Assembly: GCF_036226925.1 (NCBI RefSeq)
Contig: NZ_CP109031.1
Location: forward strand, 2,728,001 to 2,792,000
DNA length: 64,000 nucleotides
Direction of reading: 5' to 3'
Source of the DNA: Streptomyces sp. NBC_00659
GTDB taxonomy: Bacteria > Actinomycetota > Actinomycetes > Streptomycetales > Streptomycetaceae
In this document: positions 56,747-64,000 of the stretch, one piece after another
Layout: each line of letters begins with the position of its first letter
How positions within the stretch are numbered: position 1 is the first letter of the stretch
Program-made: the position numbers and the translations under genes
Notes under the pieces: model-generated
What the model was told of the DNA's origin: nothing
What the model saw: the letters and a program-made list of their open reading frames with translations, nothing else
Database searches by the model: none

Positions 56747-56963
56747 GTACGGGCGCCCGTACGGATCCCCGGGGAGCGGGTGGTGCGCGAAGGGCGGTAT
56801 CGGGCCCTCGCCCTCCGCCCCGGGCCCGGAGGATCCGGCCCGCGCCCTCGGGAACGCGCCGGCCGGAACCGGAGCGGCCGACCCCGCGCGCGCCGGTACC
56901 CCGTCGGGGCACTGGCCCGGACGGGGTACGGCGGGGGCGAGGGTCGGGGCGGACACCGGCAGG

Positions 56964-57773
56964 TCAGTCCCGTCCGTGCCGCAGGGCGGGGTGGGCGCCC
57001 GCGGCCACCAGATCGGAGACGGCGGTCTTCGGGTCGCGGCCGGTGACGAGGGACTCGCCGACCAGGACCGCGTCGGCGCCCGCGTTGGCGTACGCGATGA
57101 GGTCGTGGGGGCCGCGGACACCGGACTCCGCGATCTTGACGAGGTGGTCCGGGATCTCGGGGGCGATCCGCTCGAAGGTCGTGCGGTCGACCTTCAGCGT
57201 CTTCAGGTCGCGCGCGTTGACGCCGATGATCTTGGCGCCGGCGTCCACCGCGCGCTCGACCTCGTCCTCGTCGTGCACCTCGACCAGCGGCGTGAGCCCG
57301 ATGGACTCGGCGCGCTCGATGAGGGACTCCAGGGCGGGCTGGTCGAGGGCCGCGACGATGAGCAGGGCCAGGTCGGCGCCGTACGCGCGGGCCTCCCACA
57401 GCTGGTACGACGTGACGATGAAGTCCTTGCGCAGCACCGGGATGTCCACGCGGGCGCGGACGGCCTCCAGGTCGGCGAGCGAACCGCCGAAGCGGCGCTG
57501 TTCGGTGAGGACGGAGATGACGGCCGCGCCGCCCGCCTCGTAGTCGGCGGCCAGGGCCGCGGGGTCGGCGATCGCGGCGAGCGCGCCCTTGGACGGGCTG
57601 GACCGCTTGACCTCGCAGATGACCTTGACGCCGTCACCGCGCAGGGCGGCCACGCCGTCCTTGGCCGCCGGAGCCTTCGCCGCGCGCTCCTTGAGCTCGT
57701 CGAGGCTGACGCGCGCCTGCCGCTCCGCGAGGTCGGCACGGACTCCGTCGATGATCTCGTCGAGCACACTCAC
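56964..57773 (-). CDS. trpC: Indole-3-glycerol phosphate synthase
   Basis: A 269-aa TIM-barrel closing the ring of CdRP to indole-3-glycerol phosphate. The family segments [33 protein letters not shown] and GVNARDLKT are all present, with the catalytic Lys and Glu. First gene of the trpC-trpM-trpB-trpA group. An inverted repeat lies in its leader (57798-57838). ATG/GTG at 57773 gives the usual [12 protein letters not shown] start. Confidence 0.96.
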   Translation of the reverse strand: MSVLDEIIDGVRADLAERQARVSLDELKERAAKAPAAKDGVAALRGDGVKVICEVKRSSPSKGALAAIADPAALAADYEAGGAAVISVLTEQRRFGGSLADLEAVRARVDIPVLRKDFIVTSYQLWEARAYGADLALLIVAALDQPALESLIERAESIGLTPLVEVHDEDEVERAVDAGAKIIGVNARDLKTLKVDRTTFERIAPEIPDHLVKIAESGVRGPHDLIAYANAGADAVLVGESLVTGRDPKTAVSDLVAAGAHPALRHGRD

Positions 57774-57797
57774 GCGAGCGGCCCCCTTCCCTGCGGT

Positions 57798-57838
57798 GGA
57801 CGGTTGAAGCGGTCGAGCGGACCCGGGTTCAACCGTCC
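57798..57838 (-). promoter_or_regulatory. Inverted repeat in the trpC leader
   Basis: A perfect 11-bp inverted repeat (GGACGGTTGAA at 57798-57808, complement at 57828-57838) lies 25-65 nt before the trpC start. It could be an operator or an RNA hairpin. No Trp-codon leader peptide is visible. Confidence 0.5.
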
Positions 57839-57937
57839 CTGACGGATAAGTCGGGTCACTGCGATGGTATCCGGAGGACGGCGTAGCCCTCGCATCCGGT
57901 TGACGCCGGTCCCATTACCTGGACATTTGTCATTTGA

Positions 57938-58381
57938 TCAAGGATGCAGCCAGCCGCCGGACGGCAGGTTCCGGACCACGGTGAAGACCAGCGTCAACGC
58001 GCCCAGGCTCCACAGATGGACCGGTCCGAGATCGAGCCGCGCCGGGCGTCCGCGCACCACGCGGATCACCCAGACGGCCCACAGCACCGCGAACGCCAGG
58101 TAGCCGCCGACGGCGAGCGCGTTGTCCGTGAGCGCCGTGGCGAGGTCCCCGTGCACGAAGGCATGCGCGCTGCGCAGACCGCCGCAGCCGGGGCAGTACA
58201 GGCCCGTGAGGCGCAGCAGCGGGCAGACAGGATAGTGGCCGGGCTGATTGGGGTCGACGGCCCCGACGTACGCGAAGGCCCCGGCGACGGCCGCGAGCAG
58301 CCCGCCGGGAACGGCCAGCCGCCGCGCCGCGTCCGGCACGGTCCGCGTCACCCTCCGGGTTTCGGCGTTCACGCGACGCAT
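57938..58381 (-). CDS. DUF2752 family membrane protein
   Basis: A 147-aa protein with three predicted helices and the DUF2752 core PGHYPVCPLLRLTGLYCPGCG then LRSAHAFVHGDL. The conserved cysteines (CP..CPGCG) could bind metal or be redox-active. Function is unknown. It is common beside trp genes in actinobacteria. It is separated from the next gene upstream by a strong terminator. Confidence 0.85.
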   Translation of the reverse strand: MRRVNAETRRVTRTVPDAARRLAVPGGLLAAVAGAFAYVGAVDPNQPGHYPVCPLLRLTGLYCPGCGGLRSAHAFVHGDLATALTDNALAVGGYLAFAVLWAVWVIRVVRGRPARLDLGPVHLWSLGALTLVFTVVRNLPSGGWLHP

Positions 58382-58420
58382 TCTGCCTCGCTCGCGGGCC
58401 GGGCGCTCGCCCGGGTACGC

Positions 58421-58458
58421 GGAAGGCGGCCCCGGCAGGTGTGCCGGGGCCGCCTTCC
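58421..58458 (-). terminator. Terminator after the HGxxPAAW gene
   Basis: A perfect 17-bp hairpin (arms 58421-58437 and 58442-58458, loop GGTG) lies 16 bp past the stop of the leftward HGxxPAAW gene. Confidence 0.85.
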
Positions 58459-58474
58459 GTACAGCCTCAGTGGG

Positions 58475-58720
58475 TCAGGCGTCGGCGCCCACGGTCGAGC
58501 GCGCCGTGTTCGCGGGGTGCGGGGCGGCCTTCGGCTGGCCGAGGCCCATGCTCCGCATGAGCATGCCCACGACACCGCCGAGGACGACGACGACCATGCC
58601 GGCCCAGAAGCCCAGCGGTTCGGCCTTGACCATGAAGGCACCCGCGACGCAGAAACCGATGAAGGCGATGATGACACCGGTCCAGGCGGCCGGGGTGTGA
58701 CCGTGGCTGCTGCCCGCCAT
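58475..58720 (-). CDS. HGxxPAAW family small membrane protein
   Basis: An 81-aa protein with the N-terminal motif HGHTPAAW, two transmembrane helices (GVIIAFIGFCVAGAFMV and a Gly/Val-rich one) and a short cytoplasmic tail. It belongs to an actinobacterial family found next to trp genes; function unknown. ATG 58720 has a strong GAGGAG ribosome-binding site. Confidence 0.85.
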   Translation of the reverse strand: MAGSSHGHTPAAWTGVIIAFIGFCVAGAFMVKAEPLGFWAGMVVVVLGGVVGMLMRSMGLGQPKAAPHPANTARSTVGADA

Positions 58721-58877
58721 GACTTGCTCCTCGTTGCTGTATGCGTGTGTGAGTCGGACACTCACCGCCCATTGTCCCGTACGCACGGGTCCGCCGTGAG
58801 CGGGGGGTCACTCCTCGCGTGCCGGTCCGCCCGGGTCACGGCGGAGGACCCGGGCCCAGGACCCCTGGACTACGGAC

Positions 58878-59531
58878 CTAGGTCCCGGCCGGGTCGGGGC
58901 CGGTGGGGTCCTCGCCGCGGTCGAGTGCCTTCCAGAGGTCCTCGGGACGGTCCGGGTCGACCGGCTTGGCCTTGCGGGGCCGGGGCCTGCCGTCCCGCTC
59001 GTAGCGGCCGGACATGGCGGGCCACGAGCGGCCGTGGCGCAGCGCGAGCAGCCCGGCCAGCAGGATGAGCGCGCCGGCCGCCGCGGTCACGTACGGCCAG
59101 ACGGTGTGGCCGATCCCGGCCGCGGTGGCGGCGGTGTTGCCGGAGGCGGCGGCGGCCCGCTCGTCGAGGGCGGAGCTGTCGCCCGCGCCGAGGACGGAGG
59201 CGACGACGATGCCGGCGCCGGAGAGCGCGAGCAGCGCGGAAACCAGGAAGCGGCCGGAGCGGCGGACGGCGAAGACGGCGACGAGCGCGGCGAGGCCGAC
59301 TATCGCGAGCGCCGCGGGCACACCCGTGACGTCGCTGCCCTTGGCGGTCAGCGGGAAGGCTCCGCCGGCCACGGTCGCGGTCCCCGTCGCCCAGCTCTGC
59401 CGGGTGGACAGCAGGGCCACGGCCGCGCCGAGCGCGCCGCTCAGGAGGGTCACGGCAAGGCTGCGGCGGCCGGACCGGGCGGGTCCCGCGGCTTCGGATC
59501 GGGGGTGAGGTACAGCAGTCACAGACCCCAC
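58878..59531 (-). CDS. Trp biosynthesis-associated membrane protein (TIGR02234 type)
   Basis: A 217-aa protein with four predicted helices. It starts with a Pro/Ala-rich tail, then LLSGALGAAVALLSTRQSW, the TVWPYVTAAAGALILLAG helix and a charged C-terminus (RPEDLWKALDRGEDPT). The pattern matches the actinobacterial family that accompanies trpE. Role unknown; transport or regulation of tryptophan metabolism has been suggested. A GTG start at 59531 is assumed, with GTG 59522 possible. Confidence 0.82.
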   Translation of the reverse strand: MGSVTAVPHPRSEAAGPARSGRRSLAVTLLSGALGAAVALLSTRQSWATGTATVAGGAFPLTAKGSDVTGVPAALAIVGLAALVAVFAVRRSGRFLVSALLALSGAGIVVASVLGAGDSSALDERAAAASGNTAATAAGIGHTVWPYVTAAAGALILLAGLLALRHGRSWPAMSGRYERDGRPRPRKAKPVDPDRPEDLWKALDRGEDPTGPDPAGT

Positions 59532-59616
59532 TATCGCCTGAACCCCGGGCGAACCGTCAGCCGGGGTTACGTGAGCCTCGTCCTATTCGCTCCGTTCGGG
59601 CGCGGTTCGCACGGGT

Positions 59617-59648
59617 CGTACGGCCCCGGGCGCGGCCGGGGCCGTACG
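59617..59648 (-). terminator. Probable trpE terminator
   Basis: A perfect 13-bp hairpin (CGTACGGCCCCGG at 59617-59629, complement at 59636-59648, 6-nt loop) lies 90 bp past the trpE stop and before the membrane-protein gene. Confidence 0.7.
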
Positions 59649-59737
59649 CCGGGCGTTGCTCCAACTGCCCGCCACCGGACCGCGCGAGCCGGTCCGGTGG
59701 CCCCGGCCGGCCCCGCACGCGCCCGTCGTGCGCGGCC

Positions 59738-61225
59738 CTAGTTTCCGAGGCGGTTCGCGGTGTGGACGGCGCGCAGCACGGCCGCCGCCTTGTTGCGGCA
59801 CTCGTCGTCCTCCGACGCCGGGACCGAGTCGGCGACGATGCCGGCGCCGGCCTGGACGTAGGCCGTGCCGTCGCGCAGCAGGGCCGTACGGATGGCGATG
59901 GCGGTGTCGGAGTCGCCGGCGAAGTCCAGGTAGCCGACGCAGCCGCCGTACAACCCGCGCCGGGACGGCTCCAGTTCGTCGATGATCTGCATCGCGCGCG
60001 GCTTGGGCGCGCCGGAGAGGGTTCCGGCGGGGAAGCAGGCGGTGAGCACGTCGAAAGCCGTACGGCCCGCGGCGACCCGGCCGGTCACCGTGGAGACGAT
60101 GTGCATCACGTGCGAGTACCGCTCGATGGACATGAAGTCGACGACCTCGACGGAGCCGGGCTCGCAGACCCGTCCGAGGTCGTTGCGTCCCAGGTCGACG
60201 AGCATGAGGTGCTCGGCGCGCTCCTTGGGGTCGGCGAGCAGCTCGTCGGCGAGGGCCTGGTCGTCCTGGACGGTCGCCCCGCGCGGCCGGGTGCCCGCGA
60301 TGGGGTGCACCATGGCCTGTCCGCCCTCGACCTTGACCAGGGCTTCCGGGGAGGAGCCGACGACGTCGAAGCCGTCGAAGCGGAACAGGTACATGTACGG
60401 CGAGGGGTTGGTCGCCCGCAGGACGCGGTAGACGTCCAACGCGCTGGCGGTGCAGGGGGTTTCGAAGCGCTGGGAGGGGACGACCTGGAAGGCCTCGCCC
60501 GCCCGGATGCGCTCCTTGATGTCCTCGACGGCGTCCTGGAAGTCGGGGCCGCCCCAGAGCGCGGTGTACTCGGGGAGCTCGGAGGGCGGGAGCGCCGCGG
60601 GCGGCTGGGACACCGCACGCGAGAGGTCGGCCTCCATGGCGTCGAGGCGGGCGACGGCGTCCGCGTACGCCTCGTCGACGCCGGTGTCGAGGTCGTTGTG
60701 GTTGATCGCGTTGGCGATCAGCTGGACCGAGCCGTCCCAGTGGTCCAGGACGGCCAGGTCGCTGGTGAGCAGCATGGTCAGCTCGGGCAGCTTCAGGTCG
60801 TCCCGCTCGCCGGGGCCGATCTTCTCCAGGCGGCGCACGATGTCGTAGCCCAGATAGCCGACCATGCCGCCGGTGAACGGGGGCAGTCCCTCGCCCTGCG
60901 GGGTGTGCAGCGCCTCGATGGTGGCGCGCAGGGCCGCGAGCGGGTCGCCGTCCACGGGGACGCCGACGGGCGGGGTGCCGAGCCAGTGCGCCTGTCCGTC
61001 CCGCTCGGTGAGGGTCGCGGCGGAGCGGACGCCCACGAAGGAGTAGCGGGACCAGGACAGGGAGGTGCGGCCGTTCTCGGCGGATTCGAGCAGGAACGTG
61101 CCGGGGCGCTCGGCGGCCAGTTTGCGGTAGAGCGCGACCGGCGTGTCGCCGTCCGCGAGCAGTTTGCGGCTGACGGGGATGACACGGCGGTCGGTGGCCA
61201 GCTTGCGGAACGTCTCGAGATCCAT
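59738..61225 (-). CDS. trpE: Anthranilate synthase component I
   Basis: A 495-aa enzyme converting chorismate and ammonia (from the TrpG partner) to anthranilate. The N-terminal LLESAE motif is the tryptophan feedback site. Chorismate/Mg residues lie in [20 protein letters not shown] and [12 protein letters not shown]. No trpG is adjacent, so the amidotransferase is encoded elsewhere. It follows hisI by 11 bp, so both are probably on one mRNA and no separate attenuator fits. Confidence 0.96.
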   Translation of the reverse strand: MDLETFRKLATDRRVIPVSRKLLADGDTPVALYRKLAAERPGTFLLESAENGRTSLSWSRYSFVGVRSAATLTERDGQAHWLGTPPVGVPVDGDPLAALRATIEALHTPQGEGLPPFTGGMVGYLGYDIVRRLEKIGPGERDDLKLPELTMLLTSDLAVLDHWDGSVQLIANAINHNDLDTGVDEAYADAVARLDAMEADLSRAVSQPPAALPPSELPEYTALWGGPDFQDAVEDIKERIRAGEAFQVVPSQRFETPCTASALDVYRVLRATNPSPYMYLFRFDGFDVVGSSPEALVKVEGGQAMVHPIAGTRPRGATVQDDQALADELLADPKERAEHLMLVDLGRNDLGRVCEPGSVEVVDFMSIERYSHVMHIVSTVTGRVAAGRTAFDVLTACFPAGTLSGAPKPRAMQIIDELEPSRRGLYGGCVGYLDFAGDSDTAIAIRTALLRDGTAYVQAGAGIVADSVPASEDDECRNKAAAVLRAVHTANRLGN

Positions 61226-61236
61226 GGCGGCTGACC

Positions 61237-61650
61237 TTACTGATTCCCGGCCGGTGCGCCGGAATCGGTGTCCTCGGTCCTGTCGGCGCCGTCCTTCAGC
61301 AGCACGTCGGCGTCGAAGCAGGTGCGGGCGCCGGTGTGGCAGGCGGCGCCCACCTGGTCGACGCGCACCAGCAGGGTGTCGGCGTCGCAGTCCAGGGCCA
61401 CGGACCTGACGTGCTGGAAGTGGCCGGAGGTGTCGCCCTTGACCCAGTACTCCTGGCGGCTGCGCGACCAGTAGGTGCAGCGGCCCGTGGTGAGGGTGCG
61501 GTGCAGCGCCTCGTCGTCCATCCAGCCGAGCATCAGCACCTCACCGGTGTCGTACTGCTGGGCGATGGCGGGGACGAGTCCGTCGGCGCTGCGCTTGAGG
61601 CGGGCGGCGATCTCGGGGTCCAGGCTGCTGGCGGGAGGCGTGCTGGTCAT
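61237..61650 (-). CDS. hisI: Phosphoribosyl-AMP cyclohydrolase
   Basis: A 137-aa zinc enzyme of the third step of histidine synthesis. It has DCDADTLLV (Mg-binding Asp residues) and HTGARTCF with the zinc cysteines, plus W-S-R-S-R-x-E-Y-W. It is the single-domain form with no HisE fusion. ATG 61650 is chosen; ATG 61659 is three codons upstream. It is co-directional with trpE. Confidence 0.94.
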   Translation of the reverse strand: MTSTPPASSLDPEIAARLKRSADGLVPAIAQQYDTGEVLMLGWMDDEALHRTLTTGRCTYWSRSRQEYWVKGDTSGHFQHVRSVALDCDADTLLVRVDQVGAACHTGARTCFDADVLLKDGADRTEDTDSGAPAGNQ

Positions 61651-61792
61651 GGGTGCCATTGTGCCGCGCCGGACCGTCCCGCCCGGCCGTTGTCCACAGG
61701 CCGGACCTCCGCGCCCGTCCACAGGCGGGAGCGGCGGGCCGCGCCGCGCTCTCCACTGGGCGGGGCGACCGCCCGGTCGTAGGCTGGCTGGC

Positions 61793-62428
61793 ATGTCGAC
61801 CCATGCGAAGCGCGAACGGCTCCTTCTGGCCGATCTGTTGGAAGCCGTGGGACCGGACGCCCCCACCCTGTGCGAGGGCTGGACCAGCCGGGATCTCGCC
61901 GCGCACGTGGTGGTGCGCGAGCGCCGCCCCGACGCGGCCGGCGGTCTCGTCGTCAAGCAGCTCGCGCCCCGTCTGGGGCGGGTGATGGCGGAGTTCGCCG
62001 AGAAGCCCTACGAGGAGTTGATCCGGCTCATCCGTACGGGGCCGCCGCGGTTCTCCCCGTTCACCCTGAAGCAGGTGGACGAGGCGTCGAACGTGGTGGA
62101 GTTCTACGTCCACACCGAGGACGTGCGACGCGCCCGGCCGGACTGGAAACCGCGCGAGCTGGACGCGGTGTTCCAGGAGGCCCTGTGGTCGCGCCTGGAC
62201 CGAACGGCCCGGCTGATGGGCCGCGGCGCTCCGACGGGTGTGGTCCTGCGCCGCCCGAACGGCCAGACGACGGTGCTGAACAAGGGAACGCCGGTGGTGA
62301 CGGTGACCGGCGAGCCCTCGGAGCTGCTGATGTTCGCGTTCGGCCGGCAGGACGTGGCGGACGTCGAACTGGACGGCGACAAGGACGCGATCACCAAGCT
62401 CCACGAGGCGAGACAGCTGGGAATCTGA
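61793..62428 (+). CDS. TIGR03085-type protein of the mycothiol-dependent maleylpyruvate isomerase/DinB superfamily
   Basis: A 211-aa protein. The N-terminal domain has the superfamily pattern [29 protein letters not shown] (about 15-45) with a metal His. The C-terminal region is a small alpha/beta domain. Actinobacterial relatives use mycothiol or are of unknown role. It is alone on the plus strand, diverging from hisI. Confidence 0.82.
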   Translation: MSTHAKRERLLLADLLEAVGPDAPTLCEGWTSRDLAAHVVVRERRPDAAGGLVVKQLAPRLGRVMAEFAEKPYEELIRLIRTGPPRFSPFTLKQVDEASNVVEFYVHTEDVRRARPDWKPRELDAVFQEALWSRLDRTARLMGRGAPTGVVLRRPNGQTTVLNKGTPVVTVTGEPSELLMFAFGRQDVADVELDGDKDAITKLHEARQLGI

Positions 62429-62601
62429 GAACCCCGGCCCGCTCCGGCCCCACATCACCTGCCCGCGAGGACCCGCGTCACCGGACCGCCGGCCCCCGCG
62501 TCGCCCGGCCGCCGAGGCCCGCTTCACCGAGGCTCGGGAACCTTCCGGTCACCGGTGGTCGGCCGCCGTCCGTCCTCCCGTCGGCCGTCGGTCAGCCGGG
62601 G

Positions 62602-62630
62602 TTCGGCGCGCCGCAGGTCGGCGCGCCGAA
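62602..62630. terminator. Terminator between the TIGR03085 and PucR genes
   Basis: A perfect 12-bp hairpin (TTCGGCGCGCCG at 62602-62613, complement at 62619-62630, loop CAGGT) sits in the 295-bp convergent spacer. Nothing else is recognisable in 62429-62723. Confidence 0.78.
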
Positions 62631-62723
62631 CGCCTCGCGGAGGCCTGTCCACCGGCCCGGCGGCCCGGCGGAGAGGGGAGACAAGGAGATGCGACCCTGC
62701 GGGCAGGCGACCCGGCGGGCAGG

Positions 62724-64000
62724 TCACGGATCGAGCAGAGAATGCGCCGCCAGGGCCAGGGACAGCTCGACGACGTCCGCGGGCCGGGTCAGGGAGCGGC
62801 CGGTGAGCTGTTCGCAGCGGCGCAGCCGGTTCAGGACGGTGTTGCGGTGGCAGTAGAGGCGGCCCGCGGCCCGCTGGGCGGAGCCGTCGCAGGCGAGCCA
62901 GACCGTGAGGGTGTCGAGCATGATGTCCCGGTCGGACAGGTCCAGCCGCAGCAGCGGCCCGAGAACCCGCTCCGACAGTGCCGCGCCGAGGACCGGAGAG
63001 GAGACGACGAGCGCGGCGGGCAGATGCTCCTCCAGTACGACGGTTCCGCCGACGCGCGGGCAGGCCCGCAATGCCGTGTCGGCCAGGCGACGGGCGTCAC
63101 CGATCGCCGCGAGCCCCTCCACGACCGGGCTCACTCCGACCCGGGCCACCGGCGGGGCGGTCAGCCGGCGGGCGATCTCCCCGGCGTCCACGTCGGGCCC
63201 GTGCGTCCCGGGGTGCTCCCCTCCCCGGCCGTCCGCGCCGTCCGGACCCGCCCCGGCCGCCGGAGCGGAGCCCGGCCCGTGGCCCGCGCCGAGGAGCCCG
63301 CTGTCGTGGCCGCGGCCTGGCTGCTCCCCGTCGTGGGGGCGGTCGCCGAGCAGGACGATGCCGTAGCTGCCCTCACCGTCCCGGTCGCGGTCGCGGTACC
63401 AGAGGACCCGCAGGCCGGAGAGGCTCACCTGGCCGCGTACGTCCGTGAAGGCGCGACCGGACGGCAGGCGGGCCAGCACCACCGCGTACCGGCCGTGTTC
63501 GGGAAGCCCCAGGGCGGCGGCCGTGGCCGGCAGATCGGCGATCCGGGCGGTGCCGTCGAGGAGCGCGGCCGTCATCAGCCGCAGCCGGTTCTCCCTGCGC
63601 CACATCAGCTCGCGCTCGGTCTGGCGGTAGGCGTCGGCGGCCACGGCGCAGTGGTCGTCGACGAAGTTCCAGACATCGGCGGCCACATGCACGAGCAGGC
63701 GCGCGTCGGAGGGGTGGCGGCGGGTCGTCTCGTCGACGAGCTCCTGCCAGATCATGCCGCCGCCCAGGCGGAAGGCGCGCAGCAGGGCGTCCAGCGGAAG
63801 GCCGCGTTCGGCGCGGGCCCTGCCGATGGCCCAGGAGCAGCGGTGGGCGGCCTCGCGCAGTTCGCCGGGCTGGATCAGGGATCCGACGTTGAGCCGCAGC
63901 GAGCGCCGCACCTCGTCGCGAACACTGTCCGCGTCCGCCTCCATGGCCGCGCGGTACGCGGGTTCACGCGCCACCAGGAGGTCCACCAGGCGTTCGCCGA
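62724..64000 (-). CDS. PucR/CdaR-type transcriptional regulator (5' end beyond window)
   Basis: At least 424 residues are visible. The frame stays open to the window end (GERLVDLLVAREP), so the true start may lie outside; a GTG at 63986 is the last possible internal start. An N-terminal helical sensor domain (about 1-125) and a GGDEF-like middle domain (about 165-340) are followed by the PucR HTH (RAAGRLYCHRNTVLNRLRRCEQLTGR). Residues 216-266 are a Gly/His/Pro-rich insert in the middle domain. Such proteins activate purine or other catabolic genes; no target is visible here. Confidence 0.87.
   Translation of the reverse strand, partial: GERLVDLLVAREPAYRAAMEADADSVRDEVRRSLRLNVGSLIQPGELREAAHRCSWAIGRARAERGLPLDALLRAFRLGGGMIWQELVDETTRRHPSDARLLVHVAADVWNFVDDHCAVAADAYRQTERELMWRRENRLRLMTAALLDGTARIADLPATAAALGLPEHGRYAVVLARLPSGRAFTDVRGQVSLSGLRVLWYRDRDRDGEGSYGIVLLGDRPHDGEQPGRGHDSGLLGAGHGPGSAPAAGAGPDGADGRGGEHPGTHGPDVDAGEIARRLTAPPVARVGVSPVVEGLAAIGDARRLADTALRACPRVGGTVVLEEHLPAALVVSSPVLGAALSERVLGPLLRLDLSDRDIMLDTLTVWLACDGSAQRAAGRLYCHRNTVLNRLRRCEQLTGRSLTRPADVVELSLALAAHSLLDP

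Noticed and set aside
61226..61236. Tryptophan attenuator before trpE
   Set aside because: The gap to hisI is only 11 bp. There is no room for a leader peptide or alternative hairpins.

Overview
The window is high-GC (about 70-75%) actinobacterial chromosome, almost certainly Streptomyces. The evidence is the G/C-ending codon use, GTGA/ATGA start-stop overlaps, frequent GTG starts, a TTG-started trypsin, Tat-type secretion, a TrpM-like gene between trpB and trpC, and desferrioxamine-type siderophore genes. From memory, much of the backbone (liv, ANTAR regulator, tRNA-Leu, pyk, gltBD, ADP-ribosylglycohydrolase operon, lgt, trpCMBA, trpE, hisI) follows the order of the S. coelicolor SCO2008-SCO2046 region; I could not align it here.

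Layout. 1-3.75 kb: branched-chain amino acid ABC transporter (livH 3' end, livM, livG, livF). 3.86-7.0 kb: ANTAR response regulator, tRNA-Leu(CAA), a free-standing LAGLIDADG-type protein and pyruvate kinase. 7.3-9.96 kb: SIMPL-domain protein and a Tat-exported 5'-nucleotidase. 10.1-15.8 kb: siderophore amine genes desB and desA (without desC or desD) and aminopeptidase N. 15.9-20 kb: chorismate mutase, GNAT acetyltransferase, secreted trypsin, a putative zinc metallopeptidase and an ankyrin protein.

19.98-32.03 kb is the most striking block. Two SDRs, echA20, ipdA, ipdB, ipdC, fadA6, kstR2, ipdF and a pair of acyl-CoA dehydrogenases sit in nearly the order of the mycobacterial Rv3548c-Rv3560c locus, which degrades steroid rings C and D (HIP-CoA catabolism). 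Both divergent promoters carry a KstR2-like operator. A Phd/RelE-type toxin-antitoxin pair and a solitary IS200/IS605-type tnpB gene interrupt the block.

32-36.2 kb: an orphan cytochrome b (qcrB paralogue), a rhomboid protease with an N-terminal zinc finger, and a GH46 chitosanase. 36.4-42.4 kb: glutamate synthase gltBD. 42.8-51.7 kb: a VIT-family transporter diverging from a seven-gene translationally coupled operon of four ADP-ribosylglycohydrolase paralogues, a ribokinase-like kinase, a class III CoA-transferase and a CitE-like lyase. 51.9-61.65 kb: lgt, a DsbA-like thiol protein and the tryptophan region (trpA, trpB, trpM-like, trpC, small membrane proteins, trpE), with hisI upstream of trpE. 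61.8-64 kb: a maleylpyruvate-isomerase-like protein and a PucR-type regulator cut by the window end.

A recurrent feature is short GC-rich tandem repeats (9, 18, 24, 25 and 27 bp units). They lie between genes and, in three places, inside coding sequence (desA, chorismate mutase, the trpM-like gene).
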